From contig JAEUGY010000046.1 of NCBI GenBank assembly GCA_016794625.1, positions 62,001 to 126,000 on the forward strand: DNA of 64,000 nt. The letters run 5' to 3'. The notes below the pieces were generated by a model that did not search any database, was not told the DNA's origin, and was given only the letters and a program-made list of their open reading frames with translations. The stretch comes from Opitutaceae bacterium. GTDB lineage: Bacteria > Verrucomicrobiota > Verrucomicrobiia > Opitutales > Opitutaceae. A program made the translations under genes and the position numbers. Below, piece by piece: positions 1-9,561 of the stretch. The stretch's first letter is position 1, and every line of letters starts with the position of its first letter.

Positions 1-2
1 TG

Positions 3-1784
3 GTGGCCGGGTCCAAAGGTGCCCAGGACCGGGCGGAGCTGCGCATCCCGTGCGGCACGGAAATGAGCCGTCAGGAACCGCGCATCGACCTGGTCCAAGC
101 CCGGTATTCCGGGAAGGTGCAACCGGCCTTGCTGGTGAAAACGAAGCGTACGCTGACCGTAACACCCGATGGCGTGGTACGGGACTCCGCCGGACCCTTC
201 GTGGTCACCCAGCCGCGTGCCCTCGAGGTGAAGACCACCGAGTCCGGTCTGCGGCTCGTCTTTCCGGCCGGGACCACCGAGGTTGCGGCCTGGGTGCTGT
301 CGGGCCGCACCGACGCGGGGACCGTCGCCGAAGCCCGGGCGCTGACGCCGGACCGGGCCCTCGCCCTGCATCGCGAACGCTGGTCCGCCTACGCGATCCC
401 CTACGGTCGCATCACCGTGGCGGATACACAGATCCAGCGCATCATCGACTCCTCCATCCGCACGCTTTACCAGGCGCGGGAGTCGATCAACGGCCAGTCG
501 CAGTTCAACTCCAGCTTCACCCTCTACCGCGGGCTGTGGGCGGGCGATGCGAATGACATCGCCGAGCTGGCCACCATCCTCGGGGACGCACCGGCGGGCC
601 GCGAGACGCTCGGCCTGCTGTGGGATTTCCAGGATGAGACCGGCTTGATCGACGAGCTGCCGCCGCTGCGGATTTTCCGCGGCACCCCCCAGGTCATCCT
701 TGCGACGGAGCGCGATGCCCAGATCACCGGCAACTGGGATTTCGTCCGCTCGCGCTGGGCACAAATCCGGCGGGCCAACGAGGCCCTGCGCCGGCTGCGG
801 GAACAGACTCTGGCGCAGCCTGATTCGCCGGTGGCCGGCCTGTTCCCCCCCGGGTTCAACGATGGCGGCATCATCGACATCACCTCCGAGTACTCGACGG
901 TCTACTGGGTCATGGCGGGGCTTGAAGCGTCGCAGCGCATGGCGAAGCGACTTGGTCACACCCAGGACGCCGAGGCCTGGGCCCGGTTTGCGCAGGATTT
1001 GACGGCGTCGTTTGAGCGACACCGCCAGCGCGACCTGCGTCCCGATGCCAAGGGCAACCGCTACCTGCCCGTGCGCGTCAATGTGCGCGGGGAGGATCCG
1101 ATCCCTTCGCTCGCGCAGTGGGCGGTGGTGCAGACGCATGTTTTCGCGAACTGGCTGCCCCTCGACGCCGACTTCGCCCGTTCGACCTTCGCCATGCTGG
1201 TGGCGTCGGAGAAGCAGGGCCTGCCCGCCAGCACCGGCTGGCTGCCCGACGGCATCTGGGCCGGTTATGGCGGTTTGTTCGGGCACTGGACGCTGGCCAT
1301 GGGTTACCCCGAGAAGACCGCCGATCAGTTGTATGCGATCGCCAACCACGCCTCGCGGCTCGGCACCTGGGTGGAGGAGCAATCCGTCGTCGGGGCGCCG
1401 GTGAAACTCGCGGGCGACCAGCCTCACTGCTGGGCTTCCACCATGTTCACCCGGCTCGCGGGCTACATGCTCGCCCATGACCGCAATGACACCGTGCACC
1501 TCCTGCCCAGCGTCCCGGCCGAGTGGCTCCGGGCCGGAGCGGTGAACCGCCTCGATCGCTGGGGCACCGGGGCGGGTCAGGTGACCCTTTCCCTGGAAGT
1601 CAGCGCGGATGGCAAGACGGCGCGCCTGCAGGTCGAGCCCATTGTCCGCGAGGACAAATCCATCCGCGTGGTGCTTCATACGGACAGCCTCACGCGGGCT
1701 GGCTTCAGCGAGCCGGCGGGCGCGGTGAAGGGACGGCTGGAGGTGAAGCCCGGGCAACGAGTCGCTTTGGAGATGACGCGCTAA
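3..1784 (+). CDS. Six-hairpin glycoside hydrolase, C-terminal part
   Basis: This reading frame is open from the first bases of the window, so the gene almost certainly begins upstream and only the last ~590 residues are seen. The first ~130 residues look like the end of a beta-sandwich domain. From about residue 140 onward there are repeated helical segments with Trp/Tyr/Gly-rich loops, for example GLWAGDAND, GFNDGGIID and STGWLPDGIWAGYGG, typical of (alpha/alpha)6-barrel glycosidases such as the GH78 rhamnosidase-like enzymes. The C-terminal segment with LLPSVPAEW is the small beta-sandwich that follows the barrel in that group. The exact GH family and substrate cannot be told from this fragment. 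It converges on the downstream kinase gene. Confidence 0.6.
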   Translation: MAGSKGAQDRAELRIPCGTEMSRQEPRIDLVQARYSGKVQPALLVKTKRTLTVTPDGVVRDSAGPFVVTQPRALEVKTTESGLRLVFPAGTTEVAAWVLSGRTDAGTVAEARALTPDRALALHRERWSAYAIPYGRITVADTQIQRIIDSSIRTLYQARESINGQSQFNSSFTLYRGLWAGDANDIAELATILGDAPAGRETLGLLWDFQDETGLIDELPPLRIFRGTPQVILATERDAQITGNWDFVRSRWAQIRRANEALRRLREQTLAQPDSPVAGLFPPGFNDGGIIDITSEYSTVYWVMAGLEASQRMAKRLGHTQDAEAWARFAQDLTASFERHRQRDLRPDAKGNRYLPVRVNVRGEDPIPSLAQWAVVQTHVFANWLPLDADFARSTFAMLVASEKQGLPASTGWLPDGIWAGYGGLFGHWTLAMGYPEKTADQLYAIANHASRLGTWVEEQSVVGAPVKLAGDQPHCWASTMFTRLAGYMLAHDRNDTVHLLPSVPAEWLRAGAVNRLDRWGTGAGQVTLSLEVSADGKTARLQVEPIVREDKSIRVVLHTDSLTRAGFSEPAGAVKGRLEVKPGQRVALEMTR

Positions 1785-1820
1785 CCCTGGGGACGCCCCC
1801 GGACTTTCGGCGGTGGCCGC

Positions 1821-2774
1821 TCAGGCCTCGGTCACCTCGACCTGGGCGCAGAAGGCGGCGTGCCGGGCCGGATCAAAGCGGTCTGTGGGCGCGCGGGTCA
1901 GCGCGATCAAGGATGAGGCGGTGGCGAAGCGAGCCCGTTCGGCGGGCGGAAGTCCGCGCAGATGGGCGGAGAGCGCCCCTGCGACCAAAGCGTCCCCGGC
2001 GCCAACCGTGCTGCGCACGTCGATGCGCGGCGGCCGGGCGTGCAGCGCTGCGTCGGAGGTGACAAACCACGCGCCGGACTCACCGTCGGAAAGGATGACC
2101 TCGGCGATCCCCTGATCGAGCAGCCGGCGGGCCGCTTCCAGGACGGCGGCCGAAGAGTCGAGCCGGTGTCCGAGCACCTGCTCGAGTTCATGGCGGTTTG
2201 GTTTGAGCAAAGACGCCCCGGCCGAGAGCGCGGCGCGCAACGGTTCCCCGCTCGTATCGAGTGCGACCCGAATGCCCCGTGCCCGCAGGCGGCGGATGAG
2301 CCCGGCATAGACCGAGACCGGCAGCCCCGGCGGCAGACTGCCGGCGAGCACGCACCAGACCATGGGCAGCGACTGCAGCGTGGCGTCGATCTGCCCGAGG
2401 GCCTCGGATCCCGGGATGAGGCCGGGAAGGTTGATGTCCGTGGTCTGCCCCTTCTCTGGATCGAACACCTTGAGGCCGAGCCGGGTCGCGCCGGGCACGC
2501 GAAGACACGCGTCCTCGATGCGCAGTGCGGCGAACAAGGCCCGGAAGATCGCGTCGTTGTCCGCGCCGAGAATGCCACTCGCCGCCACCCGGTGACCGAG
2601 ATTGGCGAGTGCTGCCGCCACATTGATGCCCTTGCCCCCGGCGCGTGACTCCTCGTGGGTGGCGCGGTTGACGGCGCCCGGCGTGAACCGCGGAACCGTC
2701 AGCGTGCGATCGATGGCCGGATTCAACGTGACCGTGACCACGTCAAAGGGGCCGGGGAATTCGGGCGAGGGCAT
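1821..2774 (-). CDS. PfkB-family sugar kinase, 1-phosphofructokinase type
   Basis: The 317-residue product is a ribokinase/PfkB-family kinase that probably phosphorylates a phosphorylated or free hexose in the cytoplasm. The N-terminus has TLNPAIDRT and the substrate-binding GGKGINVA motif typical of FruK and LacC. The C-terminal signature STVGAGDALVAG contains the catalytic Asp and the anion hole. ATG at 2774 is chosen because the family-conserved sequence starts shortly after it; a longer frame from a TTG at 2837 adds 21 residues without similarity. No PTS gene or sugar operon is adjacent, so fructose-1-phosphate as substrate is only the most likely option; tagatose-6-phosphate kinase is an alternative. 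Confidence 0.85.
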   Translation of the reverse strand: MPSPEFPGPFDVVTVTLNPAIDRTLTVPRFTPGAVNRATHEESRAGGKGINVAAALANLGHRVAASGILGADNDAIFRALFAALRIEDACLRVPGATRLGLKVFDPEKGQTTDINLPGLIPGSEALGQIDATLQSLPMVWCVLAGSLPPGLPVSVYAGLIRRLRARGIRVALDTSGEPLRAALSAGASLLKPNRHELEQVLGHRLDSSAAVLEAARRLLDQGIAEVILSDGESGAWFVTSDAALHARPPRIDVRSTVGAGDALVAGALSAHLRGLPPAERARFATASSLIALTRAPTDRFDPARHAAFCAQVEVTEA

Positions 2775-2884
2775 GGCGGAGGGTGGGTGCGGACGAAGTT
2801 CGGCCCCAGCAGACCCCGGAACCGGTCGGAGGAGCAAGCGCGGCTTGCAGGGGAGGCGCGGACAGGTAGAAGATTTTGCCCGCC

Positions 2885-3091
2885 ATGAAGAAGCCGACCC
2901 GGGAGGAACACTATGAGCGCTGCGGGCGGAAGCGTCGCTACCGCACCGAGGCCGATGCCCTGCAGGCGGCGGGATTGCTCGGGTTGGAGTCCGAGCGCAC
3001 CGCGTACGCCTGCGACCTCTGCGGGCGGTGGCACCTGGCCTCGGTGAACCCCGGTCGCGGTCGCGCGCCGACCGTGCGAAAGCGAACCTGA
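2885..3091 (+). CDS. Small Cys-rich (zinc-ribbon-like) protein
   Basis: This is a 68-residue basic protein of unknown function. It has a single Cys in an RCGRKRRY segment near residue 13 and a CDLCGRWHL segment near residue 44, a spacing that would suit a small zinc ribbon or knuckle. It lies divergently from the PfkB kinase and convergently to the giant PVC gene. ATG at 2885 is preferred over a TTG nine bases upstream. I recall similar short proteins ending in CxxCxxWHL in many bacteria, but no biochemical role is known to me. Confidence 0.6.
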   Translation: MKKPTREEHYERCGRKRRYRTEADALQAAGLLGLESERTAYACDLCGRWHLASVNPGRGRAPTVRKRT

Positions 3092-3106
3092 CTCCCGGAG
3101 GGGAGA

Positions 3107-6100
3107 TCAGTCGGTGCTGAAGGACACGTCGGAGGAGCGCAGGGCGAAGGCGTCAGGCAGGTTGCGTTCGTCGAGCTGGACAACGAGCCGATGCGTGCCC
3201 GCGGGTACCCTGACCGTGGTGCGTTCCGAACGTCCGGCGGGCTGGCCATTGATCCAGACACCCAGCACCCGGCCGGTGAAGACCAAGGTGACGGGCCCCG
3301 GCTGGCGCGGGGTGAAGGAGGTGGTGAGGAAGAACCCGCGCCCCCCCTGCTGTTCCCGCAGCACCCCGGCGAGCAGGGCGCGGTCGAACGTGCCATTGGT
3401 CAGGGTGAGCAGCGGCTCCCAGTCCGGCAGCGTCGTATCGGCCGCGAGGATGCGTTCCGTTCCCAGATGGGTGTTGCGGGCGTTCACCTGAAAGGTCTTC
3501 CAGACCCGGGCGGCCCCCCCTTGGGCGGCGTCGAATTCGCCCGGTTTCCCCAACTGGGCGAGGAATTTGACGAGGTCGCGCAGCTCGGCTGGCAGCAGCC
3601 CGTCGACCAGCCCGGCCGGCATGAGCGAACCGAAGTCCTGCCGCCGGACGATCGCGGCCTTGGCGACCGAGAGGATCTGGTTGTCGGCGGTGCGCAGCTG
3701 GATTTCCCGATCGTTCTCCTGCGCGATGACGCCGCTCAGCTCGCGTTGGTCGCGCGTCGACAGGGCCACCGCATGGTAACCCTCCTTGGTCTTGGCGTTC
3801 GGATAGAGCAGGGACTCGACGAGGTAGTCGGGCGGGGCGCTGGCCCCGATGCTGGTCAGGTCGGGACCCACCTTGCCGCCGGCTCCGCCGATGGCGTGGC
3901 AGGCGACGCAAGCCAGTTCGGCCCGCCGGTAAATCCGCTCACCCCGGGCGGCGTCGCCCTCCGCCAGCGCGCTCTGGGCGAGGGCCGACAGTTCCGCGCC
4001 GGAGAGCGGCGCGGCTTGCGCATCGATGCCTGCGACCTGGAGCAGGGTTTGCACGAGGGCCGGGTGACGCCCGCCTTCACGGGCGATGCGCAGGGCGAAA
4101 CGAGCCTGATCGGCGGAGAATCCCGCACCCGGGAGCGAGGCGGCCAGGCGGTCGCTCGCTCCGCTGATCCCGAGAAGCGCGCGCCACAGTGCCTCCGACC
4201 CGGCGGGATCCTCCGTCGCCCGCAGCACCGCGGGGATTTCCGGCAGCGCCTGGTCCAGACTCAGGCCGGCCAGGGCGACCACCGCCTCGCGACGCACGGC
4301 GGGCTGGGTGGCGGACTTGACCTGTCGCCGCAGGCCGGCCACCACGGCGTCCCCGCCGATGGACCGCAGGGCGTTCCAGGCGGCGAGCCGTTCCTCCGGA
4401 TCGGCGGCCGTGGCCCCGCGGGTCAGCAGCGTCTCCGTGGCGACCGAGAGTTTCCAGGTGCCGACGAGAGCAAGTGCGGCGAGCCGGACCCCACGGTCGG
4501 AGGCATCCAGCAGCCGAAGGACACGGGGTGCGGGCGCAGCCGGTGTGACACCGCGCAACCGGGCGGCCTCCTGCAGCGCCTGCAGGGACCGCACGACGGC
4601 GGGACTGGGACTCCCCGAGGCCACGGCGAAGTCGAGCAGACGCGATGCTTCCGCGGCCTGTCCCGCCGAGCCGATGAGCTCGATCCAGGGACCCGAACCG
4701 TCCGCCGGGATGCCGCGCGTCGCGATGAGGCGCGCGAGCGCCGGGGCGGACAGATCCGGCTCGAGCGCGGAGAGCGCGGTCTGCAGCTGGATCTCGCGAC
4801 CGTCCGGATTCCAGGCGCCCGACTCGAGGGCGGCCAGCCACGGACGGGCCAGTTCATTGACCGTCAGCCAAAGCGCGTAGTCGAGAAACGGATCCATGGG
4901 GTGGTCCAGCACACTCAGCGCGAGCTCGGCCGCGGCGGCCGTGCCGAGCTGTCCCAGCACCCGGACCGCCTCCAGCCGGACCCGCGGATGCGGATCGGCG
5001 ACCAAGGGACGCAGGGTCGCGACCGCCGTGTCGCGTCCGAGCGTACGCGCGGCGCCGGCCCGGATCTCCGGTTGGGCGGAGGCGAGCAAGGAGCCGAGCA
5101 GCGGGCCGGGCGCGAGGTTGAGGGCTTGGTACATCCAGAGCGCGCGCAGCCGGGCGTCGTCCCGGGTCTGGCGGGCGGTCCAGGCGGCGAGGTCCGCGGC
5201 CACGGCGGCGGCTCCGCGTTCCACGAGCAGGCGGCGCGCGGCGGCCTCGGTCACGGCGAGCGGCGCGTTCAGCCGGTCGAGCAGGGCGGGGGTCGAAAGC
5301 CGCGTCAGGTCCTCGCGGGCGAGCGGCGTGCTGCCTTTGGGGGCGATGCGCCAGATGCGTCCGTGCTCCTTGTCGCGACGCGGATCGCGGAAATCGACCT
5401 CGCCATGCTGGATGATCGGGTTGCTCCAGTCGGCGACATAGAGCGCGCCGTCGGGCCCCAGCTTGATGTCGATGGGACGGAAGGTGGAGTCCACCGTGCG
5501 CAGCAGGTCCGGCATTTCCCGGGTGATGTAGCCGGAGCCCTGGTCGGAAAGGCGAAACCGGACGAGCCGGTGGGCGCGGAAGTCGCAGGTCACGATATCG
5601 CCCTGCCAGTCCGCCGGAAAGAGCGGGCTACGCACAACCTCGATGCCGCAGAATTTCGGATACCGGCCGGGGCTCACGCTCGGCACGATCCGGCGGGCCG
5701 GGGCGAGGGTGAGGTGGGTGGCGCCGGGCACCGCCCAGCTGATGCCCTGGAATCCGGCCCCGTCGGTGACGAAGGACTGGCCGAAGGCGTCGAACTGGTG
5801 GCCCCAGCCGTTGATCCAGCCCCGGTAGGGAATCGACATCCGGTGGTCGCGCGGGTCGAACCGGAACATGCCGCCGGCCTTCAACCGGACCACCCCGCCC
5901 GGCGTCTCGGTATCGGTGCGGGTGTAGACGGACTGGATCATGGTGAGCCGGCCGTCCGGACCCCAGCGCAGGGTGTGCAGATTATGGTGGGTGTCCTCGG
6001 TGCCGAAGCCGCTCAGGACCGTGCGGCGCACGTCGGCGCGGCCGTCGCCGTCCGTATCCAGAAAATGCAACAGCTCGGTGCTTTGCGCCACATAGCAGCC

Positions 6101-7384
6101 GCCGTCGCCGGGCTCGACCCCGGTCGGGATGAGCAGCCCGTCGGCGAAGACGGTGGCCTGGTCGGCGCGGCCTGATCCGGTGGTGTCGGCGAGCACGATG
6201 ATCTTGTCCGTCCGGGCCTGCCCCGGCTCGATCTGCGGGTAGACCTCGGAGGTGGCGACCCAAAGCCGGCCTTGCGGGTCGAAGTTCATCTGGATCGGCT
6301 TGTCGAGCAGCGGGTTCTCGGCCCAGAGGGTGATTTCGAGGCCCTCGGCCACGTCGAACGCCGGGTGGGGCTGCGGCTTGAGCACGGCGGTGAGGTTGCC
6401 GACGCGCAGCGGTGGGATCGGTTCGTCCGCGACCTGGAGCGAGCGCAGGCGGGCGATGCGGGCTTCCTCGGCGGCGATGTACGCGTCGAATTGCAGCACT
6501 TCGACCGCGTTCTTGCCCTGCTCGCTTTTCCGGAAGCCGAAGATGTAGGCCATGTTGGCCGGACGGGATCGGTGGAAGAACCATTCGTTCTTGCGCAGGA
6601 TGGCCTGCCGGAGCGCCTCGGCCTGTGGGGCGGTGCGCCACGCGCCGGGTGAACCGAAGAGGTGATCCTCCATCACTTCAGCCAACCGCCGGTAGCCCCG
6701 GGGGGAGAGGTGGATGCCGTTATCGGTCAACGGGGTTGGGCTGGGGGTGGCCGCGGCCGGCTGCAACAGGTCGAAGAGCGGGATCAGTTGCAGGCCGCGC
6801 TCGCGAGCGAGAGTCGCAACGGCGGCCGCGTAAGCGGCGAGGTCGCGTTGATGCGCGGACGGGTCGGGCCACGGTGCACCCAGCGTCTCGTGGGGCAGCG
6901 GCGTGAGCAACGCGAGTCGGGCGGCGGGCAGGGTGGTCGCGAGGGTGTCGAGCAGTTTCCCGTAGTCCCGCTGGAATCCCGCGAGCCCGGCCGGGCCGTC
7001 GAAGGAACTCGCCATGCCATAGCCGATCATGACCACCGTAGCCTGGGATTCGCGGAGTTGCTGGACGAGGTTCCGCCAGCCTTCGTCCTCGGGTTCGCGT
7101 CCGGCCTGTTTGAGGCTCAAGCCAAAGCGGGAGAGGCCGGCCGGGGTGTCGGCGCTCCAACCGAGATTGCGGAACGTGACCTCAGCGTCGGGAAAACGGG
7201 TGGTCAACATCACCTCCAGCCAGCCGTGGTACTGGTCGCGCTCGATCAGCGTATCACCGAGAAACACCACCCGGTCCCCGGAACGCAGCGGAAAGGGCCG
7301 GGCGGGGTCCGCGGCGGAGGCGATCAGCGGCGCCAGGAGCAGAACGAGCCAACGCAGGACGGTGGAAAAAGAGAGTGTGGGCAT
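3107..7384 (-). CDS. Giant secreted PVC protein: SGNH-like domain, dehydrogenase propeller, HEAT repeats, haem c
   Basis: The 1425-residue product starts with a signal peptide (about residues 1-24). Residues ~30-290 form an SGNH/GDSL-like domain in which the nucleophile block reads FLGDTLIE instead of GDS, while a late DNGIHLSPRGY block keeps the Asp/His end. A region from ~340 to ~700 matches the PVC membrane-bound dehydrogenase-like propeller family (TIGR02604 type). Degenerate HEAT repeats follow, then a class I haem-binding CVACH at about residue 1159 (TIGR02603 type), and a C-terminal beta-rich domain. Such fusions are typical of Planctomycetes and Verrucomicrobia and are thought to work in extracytoplasmic redox or polysaccharide metabolism, with substrate unknown. 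ATG at 7384 is chosen because it places the signal peptide at the N-terminus; upstream in-frame starts lack one. Confidence 0.85.
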   Translation of the reverse strand: MPTLSFSTVLRWLVLLLAPLIASAADPARPFPLRSGDRVVFLGDTLIERDQYHGWLEVMLTTRFPDAEVTFRNLGWSADTPAGLSRFGLSLKQAGREPEDEGWRNLVQQLRESQATVVMIGYGMASSFDGPAGLAGFQRDYGKLLDTLATTLPAARLALLTPLPHETLGAPWPDPSAHQRDLAAYAAAVATLARERGLQLIPLFDLLQPAAATPSPTPLTDNGIHLSPRGYRRLAEVMEDHLFGSPGAWRTAPQAEALRQAILRKNEWFFHRSRPANMAYIFGFRKSEQGKNAVEVLQFDAYIAAEEARIARLRSLQVADEPIPPLRVGNLTAVLKPQPHPAFDVAEGLEITLWAENPLLDKPIQMNFDPQGRLWVATSEVYPQIEPGQARTDKIIVLADTTGSGRADQATVFADGLLIPTGVEPGDGGCYVAQSTELLHFLDTDGDGRADVRRTVLSGFGTEDTHHNLHTLRWGPDGRLTMIQSVYTRTDTETPGGVVRLKAGGMFRFDPRDHRMSIPYRGWINGWGHQFDAFGQSFVTDGAGFQGISWAVPGATHLTLAPARRIVPSVSPGRYPKFCGIEVVRSPLFPADWQGDIVTCDFRAHRLVRFRLSDQGSGYITREMPDLLRTVDSTFRPIDIKLGPDGALYVADWSNPIIQHGEVDFRDPRRDKEHGRIWRIAPKGSTPLAREDLTRLSTPALLDRLNAPLAVTEAAARRLLVERGAAAVAADLAAWTARQTRDDARLRALWMYQALNLAPGPLLGSLLASAQPEIRAGAARTLGRDTAVATLRPLVADPHPRVRLEAVRVLGQLGTAAAAELALSVLDHPMDPFLDYALWLTVNELARPWLAALESGAWNPDGREIQLQTALSALEPDLSAPALARLIATRGIPADGSGPWIELIGSAGQAAEASRLLDFAVASGSPSPAVVRSLQALQEAARLRGVTPAAPAPRVLRLLDASDRGVRLAALALVGTWKLSVATETLLTRGATAADPEERLAAWNALRSIGGDAVVAGLRRQVKSATQPAVRREAVVALAGLSLDQALPEIPAVLRATEDPAGSEALWRALLGISGASDRLAASLPGAGFSADQARFALRIAREGGRHPALVQTLLQVAGIDAQAAPLSGAELSALAQSALAEGDAARGERIYRRAELACVACHAIGGAGGKVGPDLTSIGASAPPDYLVESLLYPNAKTKEGYHAVALSTRDQRELSGVIAQENDREIQLRTADNQILSVAKAAIVRRQDFGSLMPAGLVDGLLPAELRDLVKFLAQLGKPGEFDAAQGGAARVWKTFQVNARNTHLGTERILAADTTLPDWEPLLTLTNGTFDRALLAGVLREQQGGRGFFLTTSFTPRQPGPVTLVFTGRVLGVWINGQPAGRSERTTVRVPAGTHRLVVQLDERNLPDAFALRSSDVSFSTD

Positions 7385-7502
7385 GGGGCGGGGAAACCTG
7401 ACAATGCGGCTCTCCGGCGGCTCGTCGAGACCGGGAAATCGAATCATGACTGCCCGTTGGTACAGCGGTCGTCCGCCAGGGGGCCGCCCCGGCAAGACGC
7501 AA

Positions 7503-7532
7503 AGGCCCGGCCGCACCGCCGTGCGACCGGGC
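7503..7532 (-). terminator. Candidate terminator after the oxidoreductase gene
   Basis: A 30-base hairpin has arms GGCCCGG/CCGGGCC and CGCAC/GTGCG with one mismatch and a four-base loop. On the minus strand it is followed by TTTG. It sits 35 bases after the stop of the Gfo/Idh/MocA gene and before the start of the giant PVC gene, so it would separate the two minus-strand genes. The T-run is short, so efficiency is uncertain. Confidence 0.5.
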
Positions 7533-7567
7533 CCTGGGAGCGAGTCCGTTCTGCGGATCGCGCAGAA

Positions 7568-8623
7568 TCAGCGGATGCGCACTTCCTTGCCGGACTTGGA
7601 GGACAGGTAAATCGCGTCGAGGATCTTTTGCACGGCGAGCGACTCCGCCGGTTTCACAAACGCCTCGGCCTTGCCCAGCAGCACGTCCACGAAGTGCACC
7701 ATGCGGTTTGTATTCACCAAGGGCGGCAGGAGCGTGACCAGCTCGCTGGAGTAGCCATGTTCCCCCTTGCGGAAGAGCTGGAGCGGCGGGAAGAGCAGGC
7801 CGCCTTCGGTGCCGAAGAGCTGGGTGCCGTTGAAGTCCGGCTGCGGCTGGTGCGCGGCCCACGAGGCCTCGAGCAGCACGGTGCGCCCGCTCTTGAGCTT
7901 GATCAGTGCGACGGCGAGATCGTCCACGTCGAAGGGCTTCTTCGGATCGATTTCGCCCTTGCCCCAGTTGCCGTCACCCTGACCGCGCGGGCCGAACTGG
8001 GAGTAGGTCTTGCCGCTGACCGCGACCGCGTCGAATTCACCCATCAGGTAGAGACAGCGATCCAGGGCGTGCACGCCGATGTCATAGGTCACGCCACCCC
8101 CGGCGAATTTTTTCTGGGTGAACCAGGAGCCGATGCGTGGAATGCCGCTCCGCCGCGTCCACGCCGTCTTGGCGTGGTAGACATCGCCCAACGCGTTCTG
8201 CGCGATCAGCTGTTTGGCCGTCTGGCATTCGGCGGTGAAGCGCATGTTCTGCCCCACCATGAAGAGCACGCCCTGTTTGCGGGCCTCGGCGACCAGTTTG
8301 GCGGCGTCGGCCGCGGAGGTGGCCATCGGCTTGTCGAGCATCACGTTCTTGCCCGCCTTGAGCGCGGCCAGGGCGACGGTCGCGTGCAGGTAGTTGGGCA
8401 GCGCGATCGAGATGACGTCGATGTCCGGCCGCTTGAGCAGCAGCTTGTAGTCCGTCACCAGGGTGGGGATACCATGCTGGTCGGCGGCCTCCCGTCCCCG
8501 CTGAGGAGAGACCTCGGCGAGGGCGACGACTCGGGCGGAGGGATGTTGCTTGAACGAGGTGATGTGATCGTGGCCGATGGCTCCGGCTCCGATGACGGCG
8601 ATGTTGAAGAGATCTTTGGGCAT
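7568..8623 (-). CDS. Gfo/Idh/MocA family oxidoreductase
   Basis: The 351-residue product is an NAD(P)-dependent sugar oxidoreductase. The N-terminal Rossmann fold shows VIGAGAIGHDH, and the family's EKP motif appears as DKPMA near residue 98. The GGGVTYDIGVHALD segment carries the catalytic-region Asp and His. There is no signal peptide, so it should act in the cytoplasm. The next upstream gene on the same strand encodes a TIM-barrel sugar isomerase/epimerase, and the two often act together on inositol-like or keto sugars. The substrate cannot be read from the sequence. Confidence 0.9.
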   Translation of the reverse strand: MPKDLFNIAVIGAGAIGHDHITSFKQHPSARVVALAEVSPQRGREAADQHGIPTLVTDYKLLLKRPDIDVISIALPNYLHATVALAALKAGKNVMLDKPMATSAADAAKLVAEARKQGVLFMVGQNMRFTAECQTAKQLIAQNALGDVYHAKTAWTRRSGIPRIGSWFTQKKFAGGGVTYDIGVHALDRCLYLMGEFDAVAVSGKTYSQFGPRGQGDGNWGKGEIDPKKPFDVDDLAVALIKLKSGRTVLLEASWAAHQPQPDFNGTQLFGTEGGLLFPPLQLFRKGEHGYSSELVTLLPPLVNTNRMVHFVDVLLGKAEAFVKPAESLAVQKILDAIYLSSKSGKEVRIR

Positions 8624-8707
8624 GAGGAAAAAGAGGGAGGACGGAATCGTGCGGGAGATGGAGGACGGCGGAGTGGCGCCGGACCCGGAAGCGCGAGCTG
8701 AGTCGAA

Positions 8708-9445
8708 TCAGACGCAGCCCCAGGACCTGAGTTGTTCGAACGACCGGCGCACGGACTCGATCGGGGTGTGATGGTATTTCTCCACCTCGACAATGTACCA
8801 CTCGACCGAGCCGATGCTCTGGACGGCGGAGAACACCGCGGCGAAGTCGACCGGACCTCCGCCGATTTCCGCCTCATCCTTCAGGTGCAGCAGTTCGATC
8901 CGGCGGCCCTGTTCGCGGATGAAGTCGGCCGGGTTCTTCCCGCCCACATGGACCCAGTAGACATCGGCCTCGCAGCCCAGATTGCGGGGTTGCGCGGCGT
9001 CGAGCAGCCAGTCGAAACCCCGGCGCCCGTCGACCAGGGCCAGTTCGAAGTCATGATTGTGATAGCTGAAGCGCAGCCCGTAGGCGCGCAGCCGCTCGCC
9101 GATCGCGTTCATCTCTTCGCCGATGGCGGCGCAACTGGCGCCGGACCGGAACAGCTCGCGCTGGAAATAGGGACAGGTCACATGCGACGAGCCGAGCAAC
9201 AGCGCTTCGGCCGCGACCTTGCTCAGGTCGGCGCGCAGGGCGGCGATGCCGACGTGCATGCCGGCCACTTTCAGACCAGCGGCGCGCACGGCGGCCGCGG
9301 CGCCCGCGGCGTCGAGATTGCCGTAGCCGGCCAGCTCCACCCCGGCATAGCCGATTTTGGCGACCTGCGCGACGGTGTCGGCGAAGTCGTTCTTGGTCAT
9401 GTCGCGGACCGACCAGAGTTGCAGGGCAATGGGAATCTTTTTCAT
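8708..9445 (-). CDS. Sugar phosphate isomerase/epimerase (xylose isomerase-like TIM barrel)
   Basis: The 245-residue product belongs to the AP endonuclease 2/xylose isomerase-like TIM-barrel family. The start MKKIPIALQLWSVRD is the usual first strand, and HNHDFE together with DVYWVHVGGKNP carry probable metal ligands. ATG at 9445 is chosen because the 53 residues upstream in frame are low-complexity and overlap a hairpin repeat. It lies 84 bases upstream of the Gfo/Idh/MocA oxidoreductase on the same strand, and the two are probably cotranscribed. Related pairs act in inositol or rare-sugar metabolism; this one has no assigned substrate. Confidence 0.85.
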   Translation of the reverse strand: MKKIPIALQLWSVRDMTKNDFADTVAQVAKIGYAGVELAGYGNLDAAGAAAAVRAAGLKVAGMHVGIAALRADLSKVAAEALLLGSSHVTCPYFQRELFRSGASCAAIGEEMNAIGERLRAYGLRFSYHNHDFELALVDGRRGFDWLLDAAQPRNLGCEADVYWVHVGGKNPADFIREQGRRIELLHLKDEAEIGGGPVDFAAVFSAVQSIGSVEWYIVEVEKYHHTPIESVRRSFEQLRSWGCV

Positions 9446-9561
9446 GGGCGAACGGAGAAAGAGCGGGGTGGTTTCAGTCTTCGCGCCGCGGCTCCGGGTG
9501 TCAACCAAGGCCCGGACGGACGCGGGCCTCCGGGTGTGGGGGCTTGCGGGTCGAAGGGGGC

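Noticed and set aside
3191..6175. A 994-codon open frame on the plus strand opposite the giant PVC gene
   Set aside because: Gly/Arg/Glu-rich product without domains; it is the antisense shadow of a GC-rich gene with clear domains on the minus strand. Similar long shadows lie at 6662-8701, 12802-14775, 39499-42339, 43360-45606 and 45697-47442.
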